A DNA stretch of 64,000 bases from Syntrophobacteraceae bacterium (GCA_031292195.1 JARLHP010000127.1:1-64000), one strand, 5' to 3'. Counted from the stretch's first letter, positions 24,739 through 34,973 are shown. The notes: generated by a model from the letters alone, not told the origin. Numbers and translations: made by a program.

Positions 24739-26403
24739 CTATTCATTTTGCAAAACCGCGCCTCGCGCCCCCGAGGTGACCATGCTTGCGTACCGGGCAA
24801 GATAGCCGCTTTTGATTCGCGGCTCGCGGGGCTTCCACGCTTCCTTGCGTTTTGCGATCACCGCACTGTCGACCAGCAGTTCCAACTTCTTGCCGGGGAT
24901 GTCCACCAGGATTTCATCCCCTTCCTCAATGAATGCAATCGGCCCACCCACGGCCGCTTCGGGAGAGATATGTCCAATGGCGGCCCCCTGCGTGCCTCCG
25001 CTGAACCGGCCATCGGTTATCAGCGCCACGTCCGCCCCCAGGCCGCGACCAATAATGGCCGCCGTGGGGGTGAGCATCTCCTGCATCCCCGGGCCGCCCT
25101 TGGGACCTTCATAACGGATAACCACCACGTCACCGGCAACAATACGGCCTTCCAAAATGGCGCCGGCAGCATCGGACTCACTTTCGAAGACTCGTGCCCT
25201 GCCCTTGCGGACAAGCATCTGGGGCGCAACCGCCGATTGCTTCACCACGGCACCTTCCGGCGCAATGTTGCCATAGAGCACCGCAATACCGCCTTCACTA
25301 TGATAAGGATTGTCGAGCGACCTGATAACCTCGGGGCGGAGGATGCGCACATTTTCGAGATTCTCTCCAACCGTCTTTCCGGTTGCGGTGATAGACGCAA
25401 GCTCCACCAGATCGCGGCGGGCAAGCTCCTTCATCACCGCCTGTACGCCGCCCGCGGAGTGAAGGTCCTCCAGGAAATGGGCCCCCCCGGGTCGCAGACT
25501 GCACAGGTGAGGCGTCCTGGCGCTGATCTCGTTAAAAAGGCCCAGATCGAGCCGGATTCCGGCCTCGTTGGCAATGGCCGGCACGTGCAGGACCGTGTTG
25601 GTCGAACAGCCAAGGGCCATATCCACGGCTATGGCGTTGCGGAATGCGTTCATGGAGGCTATTTCACGCGGCTTGAGATCCCTGGAGACAAGCTCCATTA
25701 TCTTCATTCCCGCTTCTTTGGCCAGACGGATCCTGGCCGCGGTCACCGCCGGGATGGTTCCATTTCCGGGCAAGGCCAGTCCGAGAGCCTCCGCCAGGCA
25801 ATTCATGGAATTGGCGGTAAACATGCCGGCGCAGGACCCGCATCCCGGACAGGCCTGCTCTTCGAGTTCTTCGAGTTCGGCAGGCGATATCTGCCCGGCC
25901 CTTAGTGCCCCCACGCCCTCAAAAACCGAAATGAGGTCAACCGGCTTTCCACCCACCCGGCCGGCCAGCATCGGCCCTCCGCTTACCAGGATGGCAGGAA
26001 TGTTAAGCCTTAGAGCGGCCATCATCATGCCCGGTATTATCTTGTCGCAGTTCGGAACCAACACCAGTCCGTCGAAGGGATGGGCCGTAGCCATTATCTC
26101 GACCGAATCGGCTATCAACTCGCGGCTGGCCAGCGAATAGCGCATTCCGGCGTGATTCATGGCCAGGCCGTCGCAAACGCCTATCGTGCTGAATTCCACA
26201 GGCGTCCCGCCGGCCAACCTGATGCCCGCCTTCACCCCCTCGGCTATCTTGTCCAGGTGAATGTGGCCGGGAATGATTTCATTTGCCGAATTGACCACTC
26301 CGATCAAGGGCCTGTCTATTTCCGTTTGAGTGTAACCCATGGCTTTAAAGAGTGAGCGATGTGGAGCCTTCTCGACACCCTTTTTCATCAAATCGCTTCG
26401 CAT
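24739..26403 (-). CDS. ilvD: Dihydroxy-acid dehydratase
   Basis: A protein of about 554 residues that dehydrates dihydroxy acids in valine, isoleucine and leucine synthesis. Cluster cysteines appear in '[13 protein letters not shown]' and '[19 protein letters not shown]'. Other signatures are '[13 protein letters not shown]' and '[20 protein letters not shown]'. GGAGG lies 11 bases before the ATG at 26403, which is preferred over the in-frame ATG eight codons upstream. No other ilv or leu gene is nearby. Confidence 0.96.
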   Translation of the reverse strand: MRSDLMKKGVEKAPHRSLFKAMGYTQTEIDRPLIGVVNSANEIIPGHIHLDKIAEGVKAGIRLAGGTPVEFSTIGVCDGLAMNHAGMRYSLASRELIADSVEIMATAHPFDGLVLVPNCDKIIPGMMMAALRLNIPAILVSGGPMLAGRVGGKPVDLISVFEGVGALRAGQISPAELEELEEQACPGCGSCAGMFTANSMNCLAEALGLALPGNGTIPAVTAARIRLAKEAGMKIMELVSRDLKPREIASMNAFRNAIAVDMALGCSTNTVLHVPAIANEAGIRLDLGLFNEISARTPHLCSLRPGGAHFLEDLHSAGGVQAVMKELARRDLVELASITATGKTVGENLENVRILRPEVIRSLDNPYHSEGGIAVLYGNIAPEGAVVKQSAVAPQMLVRKGRARVFESESDAAGAILEGRIVAGDVVVIRYEGPKGGPGMQEMLTPTAAIIGRGLGADVALITDGRFSGGTQGAAIGHISPEAAVGGPIAFIEEGDEILVDIPGKKLELLVDSAVIAKRKEAWKPREPRIKSGYLARYASMVTSGARGAVLQNE

Positions 26404-27174
26404 TTCGTTTTGTCCCTCCAGCGGCATGCTGTTTCAATCCGGCTTCCCGGATGCGGTTCCGGTCAATTCATTTTGACTCTAAACCTGTAATAAGTAAAAT
26501 ATTTCCGGGTGTTTTGGAAGCAAAAACAGGTGCAAATTGCCAATCCAGTCGATTCCTCAGCCCCTGGATATCCACAAAGCTTTTGGAGCCCACGTTCCAG
26601 GGAGCGGCCCATATTTTTCTTCGCAATCGATTGGCATTCCACTTTGCTTGTTGAAGTCTCCTTATGCTGTTTTTCGCTGTTAAGCAGGATGATTTTTTAT
26701 GTGTTTTTGTATTGTACTTATTTAATTGATCTTTACGGATTCAGAGGAGACGAAACAAAGCGGCAACGAAAATCCGACCATGGATGAAGTCCTGGCAAAA
26801 TTTACCGCCACTTTTCCATCATGACTTCCGTCCGAATCCATGCCCCAAATTATTTTGCTATGTTTTTTTCTGCGTGCTATTGATAATAGAAGTGTTTATT
26901 GCATTCCATATTGGACTAATACAATCTCACGCACCTATACTTGTTCCGTACCTGATCGGATCATTTTCTGTTGTCATGGCGTTATACGAAGTTGCGTTCA
27001 AGCCCAGTCAAACAGATGGGTTTCACTGCGTTTCACCCATCCTACAGCGGCTCTCGACGGGCTGGCGTAGGATGGGTGGAGCGAAGCGCAACCCATCAGG
27101 CAAATCTTGAATGCAACCTGGTATTAATTGGCTAAACGATTTCCGGGGATTTGTTCCGCCCCACCCCGCCGGAC
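26404..27174. other. AT-rich intergenic region with one doubtful membrane ORF
   Basis: About 770 bases, visibly more AT-rich than its surroundings from 26640 to 27000. A plus-strand frame at 26784-27110 would encode 108 residues with two hydrophobic segments ('CYVFFCVLLIIEVFIAFHIG' and 'VPYLIGSFSVVMALYEVAF'). It has no ribosome site, and its last 33 codons lie in a dispersed repeat. It may be the remains of a small membrane protein gene. The left end holds the ilvD upstream region, with no attenuator seen. Confidence 0.4.
27010..27075. repeat. Dispersed repeat, family B, copy 1
   Basis: This 66-base block matches the reverse complement of 30923-30988 at 65 of 66 bases. It contains GATGGGT...ACCCATC palindromic arms (27015-27041) and continues into GTAGGATGGGTGGAGCGAAG, a second hairpin arm also found near 30807. 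It forms the 3' part of a doubtful ORF. Confidence 0.85.
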
Positions 27175-27939
27175 TCAGAACTTGAAATTTACGCCCAAGC
27201 TGACAATATTGTCCGTTAACTGCCATTTGTATCCGACCCGGGTGGCAGGATCCAAGACCATGTTAGGATTGGCGACTGCGGACCGGCTTCCCATGTCGAT
27301 ATACAGATACTCCACCCTGAGGGTCCAACACTTCGAAAAGGCATATTCGACTCCCGCGCCGGCGGCCCAGCCGACAGTTGTCCGGCTGACCGAGGAGGGG
27401 TAGTCGATGGGTAACAAAGGCCTCAGGTCGGTATTGGCAGAGGTTGACACGTTGCCGTAGGCAAGACCGCCGGTCCCGTAGAAGAGCAAGGAGTCGGTGA
27501 CGGTATAGCCCAGCCGCAGGCGGAGAGTTCCGAACCAATCGATTGCCTCCCGCGATGTTAGAGCTCCGCCGCCCGGCAGTGGAGTGGAGTCATTTCGCAG
27601 AATAGGCGAGACTGTTTTGGTCCCGCTTATTCCGGAGCCCGAAAAATCGGTCTCGACTCCGGCCACCCAGCAGCCCATCTGATAATTATAGCCCGCCTGC
27701 AGACCTCCTATCACCCCGCTCGACTGCTGACTCCATCCGGCGGGCAGGATGCCGAAGGTCTCGGCGTTCGGCAGCGGAAAAGAATTCGTGTCTCCATTTG
27801 CCCAGCCGCCCCCCAGGTGGAGGCCAACGTAGGGTCCGGTCCAATCGAAGGCAGGTTTATTGTCGGCCGCCGGAGCGCTTTGAGCGGACAGCAGTACGAA
27901 ACCAAGCAACAGCAATGAACGTATGCTAAACAATTTCAC
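27175..27939 (-). CDS. Outer-membrane beta-barrel protein (Omp25/OmpW-like)
   Basis: A 254-residue exported protein. Residues 1-24 form a signal peptide ending near 'SAPAA'. The mature part starts with 'FDWTGPYVGLHLGGGWANG' and shows alternating aromatic/hydrophobic strands such as 'SGVIGGLQAGYNYQMGCWVAGVETDFSGS' and 'WTLRVEYLYIDMG'. It ends in Phe ('LGVNFKF'), the signal for insertion by BAM. This is typical of small opacity/Omp25 barrels. The GTG start has an AAAGG-type site. It lies 53 bases after the phosphoesterase gene and may be cotranscribed. Confidence 0.88.
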   Translation of the reverse strand: MKLFSIRSLLLLGFVLLSAQSAPAADNKPAFDWTGPYVGLHLGGGWANGDTNSFPLPNAETFGILPAGWSQQSSGVIGGLQAGYNYQMGCWVAGVETDFSGSGISGTKTVSPILRNDSTPLPGGGALTSREAIDWFGTLRLRLGYTVTDSLLFYGTGGLAYGNVSTSANTDLRPLLPIDYPSSVSRTTVGWAAGAGVEYAFSKCWTLRVEYLYIDMGSRSAVANPNMVLDPATRVGYKWQLTDNIVSLGVNFKF

Positions 27940-27992
27940 CTTTTTTGCCTTTCCATATCACGTTGAACCTGTATCCATGCGCCCGGACGAGG

Positions 27993-29864
27993 CTAAAGCC
28001 CTGCCAGTTTGCGCGCCAACGCCGGGGTGAGTTGACTCATTTGTATGACGAGCTGTGCATTTAGAACACTGGAAGAGGGATAGGGCGCCATCCCGTTGCC
28101 CTGCTGCCACCTATTACCGAATATCTGCTGTGCCGCCACCGCGCAAGTGCGCGACTTTAACGCCGGCGAAGGCGAGCCGTTTGCGAGAGTGGTCGCCGCC
28201 GGATCGACGCTGTACACCAGGATTGACAGAGTTCGATTGCTGTTGCGGACGATCTCGAACCGACGGAATTGCTGTGGATAATCCCTGGTTGACGGGGTCT
28301 CGACCATCCAGAAGCCGTGTCCATGAAGAGGATCGCCGGCGGTGGCGCCGGCTTTCGCCGGTTGCGGGGTGATGGTATTGCGGTGGACATGTCCCGCGAT
28401 CCACATGACGACGTTTGAATAGTGGGTATTGATTTGTTTGACCAGGGCCACGTCGGAGATGCAGGATTTAGGGGTCCAAATCGACTTGGGAGGCTGATAG
28501 CCGTAGGGGTTCACCGGAACATGGGAGCAAATGACCATGAGTTCGTTATCGGTCTGACCGGCCTCCAGTTGCCCAATGAGCCAACTGTAGCGCTGTTGGT
28601 CCAGAGAGCCTGCCGCGCTGCCGGTTTTGTCGGTATCGTCCAAAACGATGATCTTGAGCGGAATACCCGGCACCGGATGGAAAGAATAGCAGGCAAATCC
28701 GTTGATGACCATTTCCTGCGTGAAACCGTGGCCGACCGGTTTCGATGTGGTGTCGAAGAATTCGCCCATCCAATAGTTGATCGAAAGCGCGCGGCGGTTC
28801 TTATCGGCGGCAACCGGCCGGGGTTGGTTGGCAGGGGTGGTCTGCCCTACATTGATTATGTCTCCGTATTCCTTGGAGCCATCGACCACACCCATCAGGT
28901 AACCTCTGCCACGGAAGAGTTGTTGAAAATTGGGGGGCGACGTGGGCGGACCGGTGTTGAGGACGTTGGACCCGACGACCGTTGCCCGAAGGTAATCGGT
29001 CCAGAGGGTAGAGCCCTTCCAGAACTGATCGTGGTTGCCGACGGCCTGGTACCATCTGAGGGACTTGTCGAGCCCGGCCGCCTGGTATGGCAGCTGATAA
29101 TCTACCCGGTTGTGTCCCTTCTTTGCGTTTCCGTCTCCCAGATGAGCTCCGGAGCTGGGTTGGATCATCTTGCCGTCCATCACGTCTATAAACCATCTGA
29201 GTTCGTTGTACTGCGAGTTGTCGGCCGCGTCGCCAAGGCAAATGCCGAAATCAAACGGTTTGCTTTTGTGCAGGGCGTTGATTGTCTGGATAGCGGCGTC
29301 GAGTACCTGGGTCGTGTAGAGCATGATCCCTGAATAACTCGAACTGCCGCCGGCGGGCTGGGCGCTGTCCGGAGGGTTGGGCGGTTCGACGGCAGCCCCC
29401 GATGACGGTATGGTGGGATAGGGATATTGGTAGCCGTTGTAAATTGCCCCGGCAGGGCTTTCTTTGTCGCAGATATGCACGTCGCTCAAGGTGAAAAAAG
29501 ATACAAGTTGTACGGCCTTGGGATCGGGGCCCGGTGGAAGAATAATCAATCCGGTCTGAATGTCCATGCCGCGGAAAGAGAGGGCCGGCCCGTAATCCCA
29601 CACACCGTAGCCGTGTGCCCCGTAGGAAGCGATGCTGCTGGGAAAAATCTCGGCGTAGGGCGGCTGAGGGAATAAACCTTGCGGCTTCCCAACCGGAACG
29701 ATCGTCCTGTCCAGCGTGGTCAGGACCGTGTCGGAAATCGGGTAGGACGGCACGGCTTTAGCGGCAAGCGCCTTCTGGATTCTCGCCATAGGCGAAATCT
29801 CCAGCCCCAGGGCTGTGGCGCAACCCGCACAGCATTTCAAAAAATATCTTCTTGAAAAAGTCAT
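27993..29864 (-). CDS. Tat-exported metallophosphoesterase (TIGR03768-like)
   Basis: A 623-residue protein with a twin-arginine signal ('SRRYFLKCCAGCATALG'), so it should be folded with metal in the cytoplasm and exported. Calcineurin-type metal motifs are in order: 'TLSDVHICD' (D-x-H), 'CLGDAADNSQ' (GD-x2-D), 'VGNHDQF' (GNHD), 'VICSHVPVNP' and 'WIAGHVHRNT' (G-H-x-H). Two close Cys in the signal region raise the possibility of lipidation, though no standard lipobox is present. GGAGG precedes the ATG. The substrate is unknown. Length and motif order fit the TIGR03767/03768 families. Confidence 0.88.
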   Translation of the reverse strand: MTFSRRYFLKCCAGCATALGLEISPMARIQKALAAKAVPSYPISDTVLTTLDRTIVPVGKPQGLFPQPPYAEIFPSSIASYGAHGYGVWDYGPALSFRGMDIQTGLIILPPGPDPKAVQLVSFFTLSDVHICDKESPAGAIYNGYQYPYPTIPSSGAAVEPPNPPDSAQPAGGSSSYSGIMLYTTQVLDAAIQTINALHKSKPFDFGICLGDAADNSQYNELRWFIDVMDGKMIQPSSGAHLGDGNAKKGHNRVDYQLPYQAAGLDKSLRWYQAVGNHDQFWKGSTLWTDYLRATVVGSNVLNTGPPTSPPNFQQLFRGRGYLMGVVDGSKEYGDIINVGQTTPANQPRPVAADKNRRALSINYWMGEFFDTTSKPVGHGFTQEMVINGFACYSFHPVPGIPLKIIVLDDTDKTGSAAGSLDQQRYSWLIGQLEAGQTDNELMVICSHVPVNPYGYQPPKSIWTPKSCISDVALVKQINTHYSNVVMWIAGHVHRNTITPQPAKAGATAGDPLHGHGFWMVETPSTRDYPQQFRRFEIVRNSNRTLSILVYSVDPAATTLANGSPSPALKSRTCAVAAQQIFGNRWQQGNGMAPYPSSSVLNAQLVIQMSQLTPALARKLAGL

Positions 29865-30406
29865 AGGTACTCATCCTCCATGGTAACCGCGGGTTGCCCA
29901 CTGGAAACGAATCTCCACCCGGTAGCACTGGACAACCCCAAACACCCCCCACACTGCGCCCCACGCCCGGTCTGTGGCGGTAAATCCGCACATTCCAAAC
30001 TGCGGCGTCACCAAGATCGCCTCTCGGATTACTATTATCTGCTATTCGGTATAATGCTAAATTCTATTGAATAAAATTATTCGGCAAGCTGGGCAGGTCC
30101 GCAACCCGGCGCAGGCAAACCGGCTTTGCCTACCCGCACCATGTTCCCGTTTTTCCAGTGCGGTCGGCAAGCAGTAAAGGGGCGCGTAGACAGCGAGGAA
30201 ACCGCCTTCAAGAATTTCCCCTTGGGCCACCCCGTTCCCCCGCGATTTCCATCGTTTTCGGGATGGCCGCGGGACATGATGGACCGCGGTGCTGAACGAA
30301 TCCGCCGTGACGCCGGATTCGTCAAAGTGTTGGGGTGCTAATTTGCAAGCTGGATTTGAATAAGCTATATTTTCATGTAGAAAAACTGGATGAATGGAGG
30401 GCACAA

Positions 30407-30668
30407 ATGCATGCGACGAGTCTTCGGAAAGTTGGCGACTCTGTCATGCTAAAAAGCCGTACCACCCGCCATACTTGAACTATTGCACTTGCATGCCGGC
30501 GCAACTGTCGGCCTGACTGTGGACCGAGAGCGGCTTGTAGTTGAACCCACTCCTCGGCCGCACTACAGCATTGATCAACTCCTTGCTCAGTGCGACGCCT
30601 CGGCTGAGATGAGTGAGGAAGACCGCGCCTGGCGGGATAACACACCCGTTGGTAGCGAGCTGCTGTAG
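30407..30668 (+). pseudogene. Frameshifted MazE-type antitoxin gene
   Basis: A start with a perfect GGAGG six bases upstream opens an AbrB/MazE-like N-terminus (M-H-A-T-S-L-R-K-V-G-D-S-V-M), which then runs into a stop. In the next frame the protein resumes as 'AVPPAILELLHLHAGATVGL', then 'RERLVVEP...HYSIDQLLAQCD', and ends 'VGSELL' at 30668. The break falls at the CTAAAAAG run near 30452, so one indel separates the two parts. MazE antitoxins neutralise MazF and repress their own promoter. Only a decayed toxin start follows. Confidence 0.75.
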
Positions 30669-30724
30669 TGGAACGCGGCGATATTTCTCTGATCGTTAGC
30701 AACAGGAAACGCGAATTGTCTTGA
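30668..30724 (+). pseudogene. Truncated MazF toxin start
   Basis: A GTG overlapping the mazE stop (TAGTG) begins Val-Glu-Arg-Gly-Asp-Ile-Ser-Leu-Ile-Val, close to the conserved N-terminus of MazF. Similarity then ends and a TGA follows at codon 19. The rest of the toxin gene has been lost, apparently replaced by the repeat-rich DNA to the right. No functional toxin is expected. Confidence 0.6.
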
Positions 30725-30832
30725 TTATATCTCCCTCCTCCTTCAATCGGCCAACCAAATCGCAGGCCGGTTATTTGTTAAACCAGGTTGCGTTCAAAAT
30801 TTACCCGATGGGTTGCGCTTCGCTCCACCCAT

Positions 30833-30988
30833 CCTTGTATCTTAAAAGAGCAAGAGCATGGGATTAACCGGGGTGACGAAAGTATTTGTTGGGCTGCGCT
30901 ACGCTTAGCCCAACCTACAGCCCCATCCTACGCCAGCCCGTCGAGAGCCGCTGCAGGATGGGTGAAACGCAGTGAAACCCATCTGTTT
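30833..30988. repeat. Repeat island: copies of three dispersed repeat families
   Basis: Three blocks lie end to end. 30833-30865 is the exact inverse of 15519-15551. 30888-30918 is a family A palindrome with one mismatch to 12428-12458. 30923-30988 is the inverse of 27010-27075 (65/66). The rest of 29865-31171 holds the mazEF remnant and no other convincing gene. The region looks like a sink for small repeats. Confidence 0.85.
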
Positions 30989-31171
30989 GACGCGTCTTGA
31001 ACGTAGATGAACGTAGCTCGCACACTGGCAGGTATTTTTTATATCTGCGTCCATCTGCGTCCATCTGCGGTGAGATCTTGGTAGTTCATACCAGGGTGCC
31101 CGGAAAACCCGCACTGTCCAATCTGACCGGTCAAAGTTGACAACGTGCTTTGAGGCCAATATAATTTTTCC

Positions 31172-32104
31172 ATGAAATGCATATTTGGCCCAGTACCATC
31201 GAGACGTTTCGGAAGGTCGCTCGGAATAGACGTCATTGCGGCGAAGACCTGTTCCTTCGACTGCATTTATTGCGAATCCGGCCCCACCACGTGTTTGAGC
31301 ATCACGCGGCAAAATTTCGTGGACTGCGGCGAGGTGCTGGCCGAACTTAAGGCTTTTACCCGAGCGGACCCGAACTTCGCCGATGTCCTCACGTTTTCGA
31401 GCGGTGGAGAGCCAACCCTCTATGAACCTATGGGGGAACTCATCACGGCAATCAAGAAGGATTATCCGCACATTCCCTTGATCGTCCTCACAAACGGTTC
31501 TCTATTGTGGAAGCCGGAGGTGAGGCGCGGCCTTCTTAAAGCCGATCGCGTGGTGCCTTCTTTGGACGCTGTAACCGCCGAGGTTTTCCGCAAAATCAAC
31601 AGACCCCACCCCTTCCTGGAGCCCGAGCAGATCGTCGAGGGAATACGGGCGTTTCGAAAAGATTACAAAGGCCGGCTTCACATCGAGGTGCTGCTTGTGG
31701 AGGGCGTAAACGACGGCCCGGAGGAGCTTTGCGCAATAGCGCGGGCTGTGGAGTCAATGACGCCGGACACGGTGGAACTGAACACGGTGGTTCGCCCTCC
31801 CGCCCACGCGGGCGCCAAGGGTCTGAGTGATGAAGCCATGGCGCGGGCCGCCGCGTTTTTCGGGTCGATGAATGTCGAAATAATCGGTACGTTCCAAGCG
31901 CACGAACAAGAGAGCAGCGAAGAAAACATCGATCAGCGAATAATCGATACCGTGGAAAGGCGTCCCTGCACGGAAGAGGAACTGGCCGCCTCTCTCGGGG
32001 TCTCCGCCGAACGGGTCCGCAGGGAATCCGCAAAGCTCCAGGAACAGGGCAGACTGACCCGGCTTTCTTTCGGTGGAAAGACGTTTATCCGCCCTGTCGA
32101 ATGA
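31172..32104 (+). CDS. Radical SAM protein (COG0731-like) with C-terminal winged helix
   Basis: A 310-residue protein that opens with 'FGPVPSRRFGRSLGID' and the cluster motif 'CSFDCIYCESG' (C-x3-C-x2-C), then 'TFSSGGEPTLY' and 'IVLTNGSLL'. This is the COG0731 group, related to the wyosine-type tRNA-modifying radical SAM enzymes but common in anaerobes with unknown substrate. Residues ~245-305 form a winged-helix-like segment ('RRPCTEEELAASLGVSAERVRRESAKL') that could bind nucleic acid. No clear ribosome site precedes the ATG. It stands alone among repeats. Confidence 0.85.
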   Translation: MKCIFGPVPSRRFGRSLGIDVIAAKTCSFDCIYCESGPTTCLSITRQNFVDCGEVLAELKAFTRADPNFADVLTFSSGGEPTLYEPMGELITAIKKDYPHIPLIVLTNGSLLWKPEVRRGLLKADRVVPSLDAVTAEVFRKINRPHPFLEPEQIVEGIRAFRKDYKGRLHIEVLLVEGVNDGPEELCAIARAVESMTPDTVELNTVVRPPAHAGAKGLSDEAMARAAAFFGSMNVEIIGTFQAHEQESSEENIDQRIIDTVERRPCTEEELAASLGVSAERVRRESAKLQEQGRLTRLSFGGKTFIRPVE

Positions 32105-32113
32105 TCTCCGGTT

Positions 32114-32153
32114 GTTGGGCTGCGCTTTGCTTAGCCCCTGCTTAGCCCAACCT
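32114..32153. repeat. Family A palindromic repeat, variant copy
   Basis: GTTGGGCTGCGC and the reverse arm TTAGCCCAACC are present, with an internal duplication of CTTAGCCC. It lies between convergent genes (radical SAM and M16 peptidase) where a hairpin could end transcription. Confidence 0.65.
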
Positions 32154-32240
32154 TGTATCTACAGGCTGCCCGGTGAACCCCGCGACCTCGTTGGGCCAGG
32201 TGGTCCCGGCTGCGGCGGTACGCTGCAGCCGGGACGCCCG

Positions 32241-34973
32241 TCACCTTTGCAAATCGTTTCCGGTGGCCGGCGGGGCAATAAGTGTTTTGGCCGGCCTCTC
32301 GGGCAGGGTCCTGACCACCAGGGTATTTGTGAAAAGCCTGCGGGCAAGCTCCTCTACCTGCCGGGCGGTGACTGCCTTTACCAGGGCGGGATATCGGTCC
32401 GTATAGTTCCAGCCCAGTCCCAACACCTCGTCCAACGCCGCATCCCCGGCCCGGCTCTCGATGGTTTCTTTTTCGAACTTAATCCCAACCAGAAGGGCGT
32501 CTTTGGCCCTGGCCAGTTCGCTTTCCGGAACCAGTTGGTCCTTCAGGCGATCCAGATTCTGTTCGATTATCTTCTGCACCCCGGGCAAGTTGGCCATCGT
32601 GGTCTGGGTGAGCACGCCCAAAAATCCGGAGTTTACGCCATAAAACGGGAAAGTGCTTACGGTATAGATCAGGTCCTTGTCCCCGCCTCTTAGCGAGTCG
32701 AACATCCGACCCGAAAGAGAACCTCCCCCCGAAAGGACCTCGGTCAGCACATCGAGCACGGGCCTCTCGGGAGCGCCAATGCCAAGACCGTTCGTACCGA
32801 CCATAAGAGCCGAACTGCTCTTTTCATCCCTTATCTCAACAGTGCGGTTGGCCACCAGCGGGTGGGTCTCCTCCACCAGATTCACTGTCACGGGTTCACC
32901 GGTCCATTTTCCAAAATCCCGGTTCGCCAGGCGCGCCGCCTCCCGCGGGTCCACATCCCCATAAATTGCCAGGACCGAATGGGTGGGATTCACCATTTTG
33001 CGATAAAAAGCAACAATTTGATCTCGCGTAAAAGAGTTGACGGAAGCTATCGTTCCCAGCTTGTAGTTGGCATAGGGAGTTTTGTGAAAATAATTACTCA
33101 TAAAGAGCCGCATTGCCTCGCCGCGCCAGTTCTCATCGCACATTTTTATGGCGGTGAGAGTGTCCTGCTTCTGTTTTGCAATCTGGTCGGGAGGAAAGCT
33201 TGCATTTTGGGCTATATCGGCCAGTAGACGTAGTCCAAGGCCGAAGTCCCCTTTGAGCACCTTTATCGAAACATGGTAGCTGTTGTAGTCGGAAGCGGCG
33301 CTGATTTCGCCTCCGACGTCCTCCACCTTTTTCATCAGATCGATTTTTTTGCAGGTCTTGGTCCCGGCGGTGAGCAAGGCCGCGGTAAAGACCGAGATAC
33401 CGGGATTTTTCACCGTTTCCAGTGACAGGCCGCCTTTTCCCCACAGCTGCAAAGTCACAATCGGCAGGTTCTTATCCTTTTTAATCAGCAACTTCAGCCC
33501 GTTGCCTATCCGGCTGTATGCAACTCCCGCGGCTTCAGGGGGCCGGCATTTGACTGCGGCAACTTTTCCAGCGGCAGTCGAGGGGGGCTTTATGACCGCC
33601 ACGTTCATGCGCTCGCCCACCAGGTACCGCCTGGCCGCATCCTGCACCTGACGCGCGGTCACCGCGCGGATCCGGTCGAGATAATGATCGTCGTAGTAAG
33701 GGTTTCCGGTAAGATCATAGGAGGAGGCAAGCGAGGAAGCCATGGACTCGACGGATTCTTTTTGGAAGATGTGCTGCGCTATGGCCGTATTTTTGGCTTT
33801 AGCCAGTTCCGCCGCGCCGATCGGTACATCTTTTAGAGACGCGATCTCATTTTCGATGCATGTCAGGGCCGAGGGCCACTGGGCAGCCGACATGGACGCG
33901 GAAATAATGAACTGGCCGCTCACAAAGGCGGGGGTCCAGTTCGTTGCTTCAATGCCAAAGACTTTGTTCTGCTTTTCCTTCATACTGCAATAGAGGCGGC
34001 AGGTTTCACCCTCCCCCATCACTTGTGCGAGAACGTCAAGGGCGTAGAGGTCATGATCATGAGCGTCCACCGATGGAAACCCGATCATCGCCCGGGTCAG
34101 CCTGGTAATGGGAACCGTTTTTTCCTCCCACCGGGGGCTTGCCTGCGCGGGTTCCAGAGGTACAACCACGGGGGGCGAATTTTCGGAAACAAAATTCCTG
34201 GTCTTTTCGGCCACCAACTGGAGGACTTCCGAGGCCGCCACATTGCCGGCCACAGCCACTATCATGTTCTGCGGCTGATAGCGGAGGCGGTAATAATCAA
34301 GCAGGGCTTCCCGGTCCTGTTTGACGAAGACATGGGGAAAGCCGACTACAGGATAGCGCACCGGACTTTTCCGGTAGGCCGTTTGGAGAAACAGCTCCCA
34401 CAGGACATTACCCGGGTTGCTCTCCCGCATTTTCATCTCCTGCTGGATAACGTTTTTCTCCCTGTCGATATCTCTAACGGCAATGAGGTTTTCAGTCACC
34501 TTGGAGAGCAGAATATCCAAAACGTCCCGCCAGTGGTCAGCCCCGGCATCGATGTGGAAAACTGTACGGTCATAGCTCGTGTAGGCGTTCATCGAGCCGC
34601 CTATCGCTTCGAGGCGTTCCTTGGCCTGTTCTTCGGTCATGGAACGAGTCGAACCCGAGACCACTATATGCTCAAGATAATGAGAAAGCCCGGCCCTCAT
34701 GTATTTACCTTCCAGCACAGAGCCCGTCCGGACGAAAACCTGCGCGGACACCACCCCGGATTCGGACATCTGATGAACCAGCAGGGTCAAACCGTTTTTG
34801 AGCACCACGAAAAGATCGCCGGGCTTGGAGGCAATGGTGCGGTCAACAAAAGACTGCGACTGGGGCGGTATGAACGGGCATTGCCCGCCCTGGAACGAAA
34901 GAGCGGCCAAGGGAAGCCCCAGGCAAAAGAATGGGACCAGTATACAAGCCAAAACCGTTCTATTTGGTATCAA
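32241..34973 (-). CDS. Two-domain M16 zinc peptidase (pitrilysin family)
   Basis: A 910-residue exported protein. Residues 1-~27 form a signal peptide ('LACILVPFFCLGLPLAALSF'). The first half carries the inverted zinc motif H-x-x-E-H in 'LSHYLEHIVVSGS', with the third ligand Glu expected in the 'EKNVIQQEMKMRESNPG' region. The second half is a related M16_C pair without the metal motif ('LLIKKDKNLPIVTLQLWGKGGLS'). This active-plus-inactive build is that of periplasmic M16 peptidases such as PqqL/YmxG relatives. The TTG start with AAAGGA upstream is the only sensible start. It may degrade periplasmic peptides. Confidence 0.9.
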   Translation of the reverse strand: MIPNRTVLACILVPFFCLGLPLAALSFQGGQCPFIPPQSQSFVDRTIASKPGDLFVVLKNGLTLLVHQMSESGVVSAQVFVRTGSVLEGKYMRAGLSHYLEHIVVSGSTRSMTEEQAKERLEAIGGSMNAYTSYDRTVFHIDAGADHWRDVLDILLSKVTENLIAVRDIDREKNVIQQEMKMRESNPGNVLWELFLQTAYRKSPVRYPVVGFPHVFVKQDREALLDYYRLRYQPQNMIVAVAGNVAASEVLQLVAEKTRNFVSENSPPVVVPLEPAQASPRWEEKTVPITRLTRAMIGFPSVDAHDHDLYALDVLAQVMGEGETCRLYCSMKEKQNKVFGIEATNWTPAFVSGQFIISASMSAAQWPSALTCIENEIASLKDVPIGAAELAKAKNTAIAQHIFQKESVESMASSLASSYDLTGNPYYDDHYLDRIRAVTARQVQDAARRYLVGERMNVAVIKPPSTAAGKVAAVKCRPPEAAGVAYSRIGNGLKLLIKKDKNLPIVTLQLWGKGGLSLETVKNPGISVFTAALLTAGTKTCKKIDLMKKVEDVGGEISAASDYNSYHVSIKVLKGDFGLGLRLLADIAQNASFPPDQIAKQKQDTLTAIKMCDENWRGEAMRLFMSNYFHKTPYANYKLGTIASVNSFTRDQIVAFYRKMVNPTHSVLAIYGDVDPREAARLANRDFGKWTGEPVTVNLVEETHPLVANRTVEIRDEKSSSALMVGTNGLGIGAPERPVLDVLTEVLSGGGSLSGRMFDSLRGGDKDLIYTVSTFPFYGVNSGFLGVLTQTTMANLPGVQKIIEQNLDRLKDQLVPESELARAKDALLVGIKFEKETIESRAGDAALDEVLGLGWNYTDRYPALVKAVTARQVEELARRLFTNTLVVRTLPERPAKTLIAPPATGNDLQR

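Noticed and set aside
26784-27110. Small two-helix membrane protein
   Set aside because: No ribosome site, and the last third lies in a dispersed repeat; described only as a doubtful remnant in the gap entry.
30057-30404. 115-codon minus-strand frame upstream of the mazE remnant
   Set aside because: No ribosome site or known domain; basic, low-information composition fits non-coding DNA.
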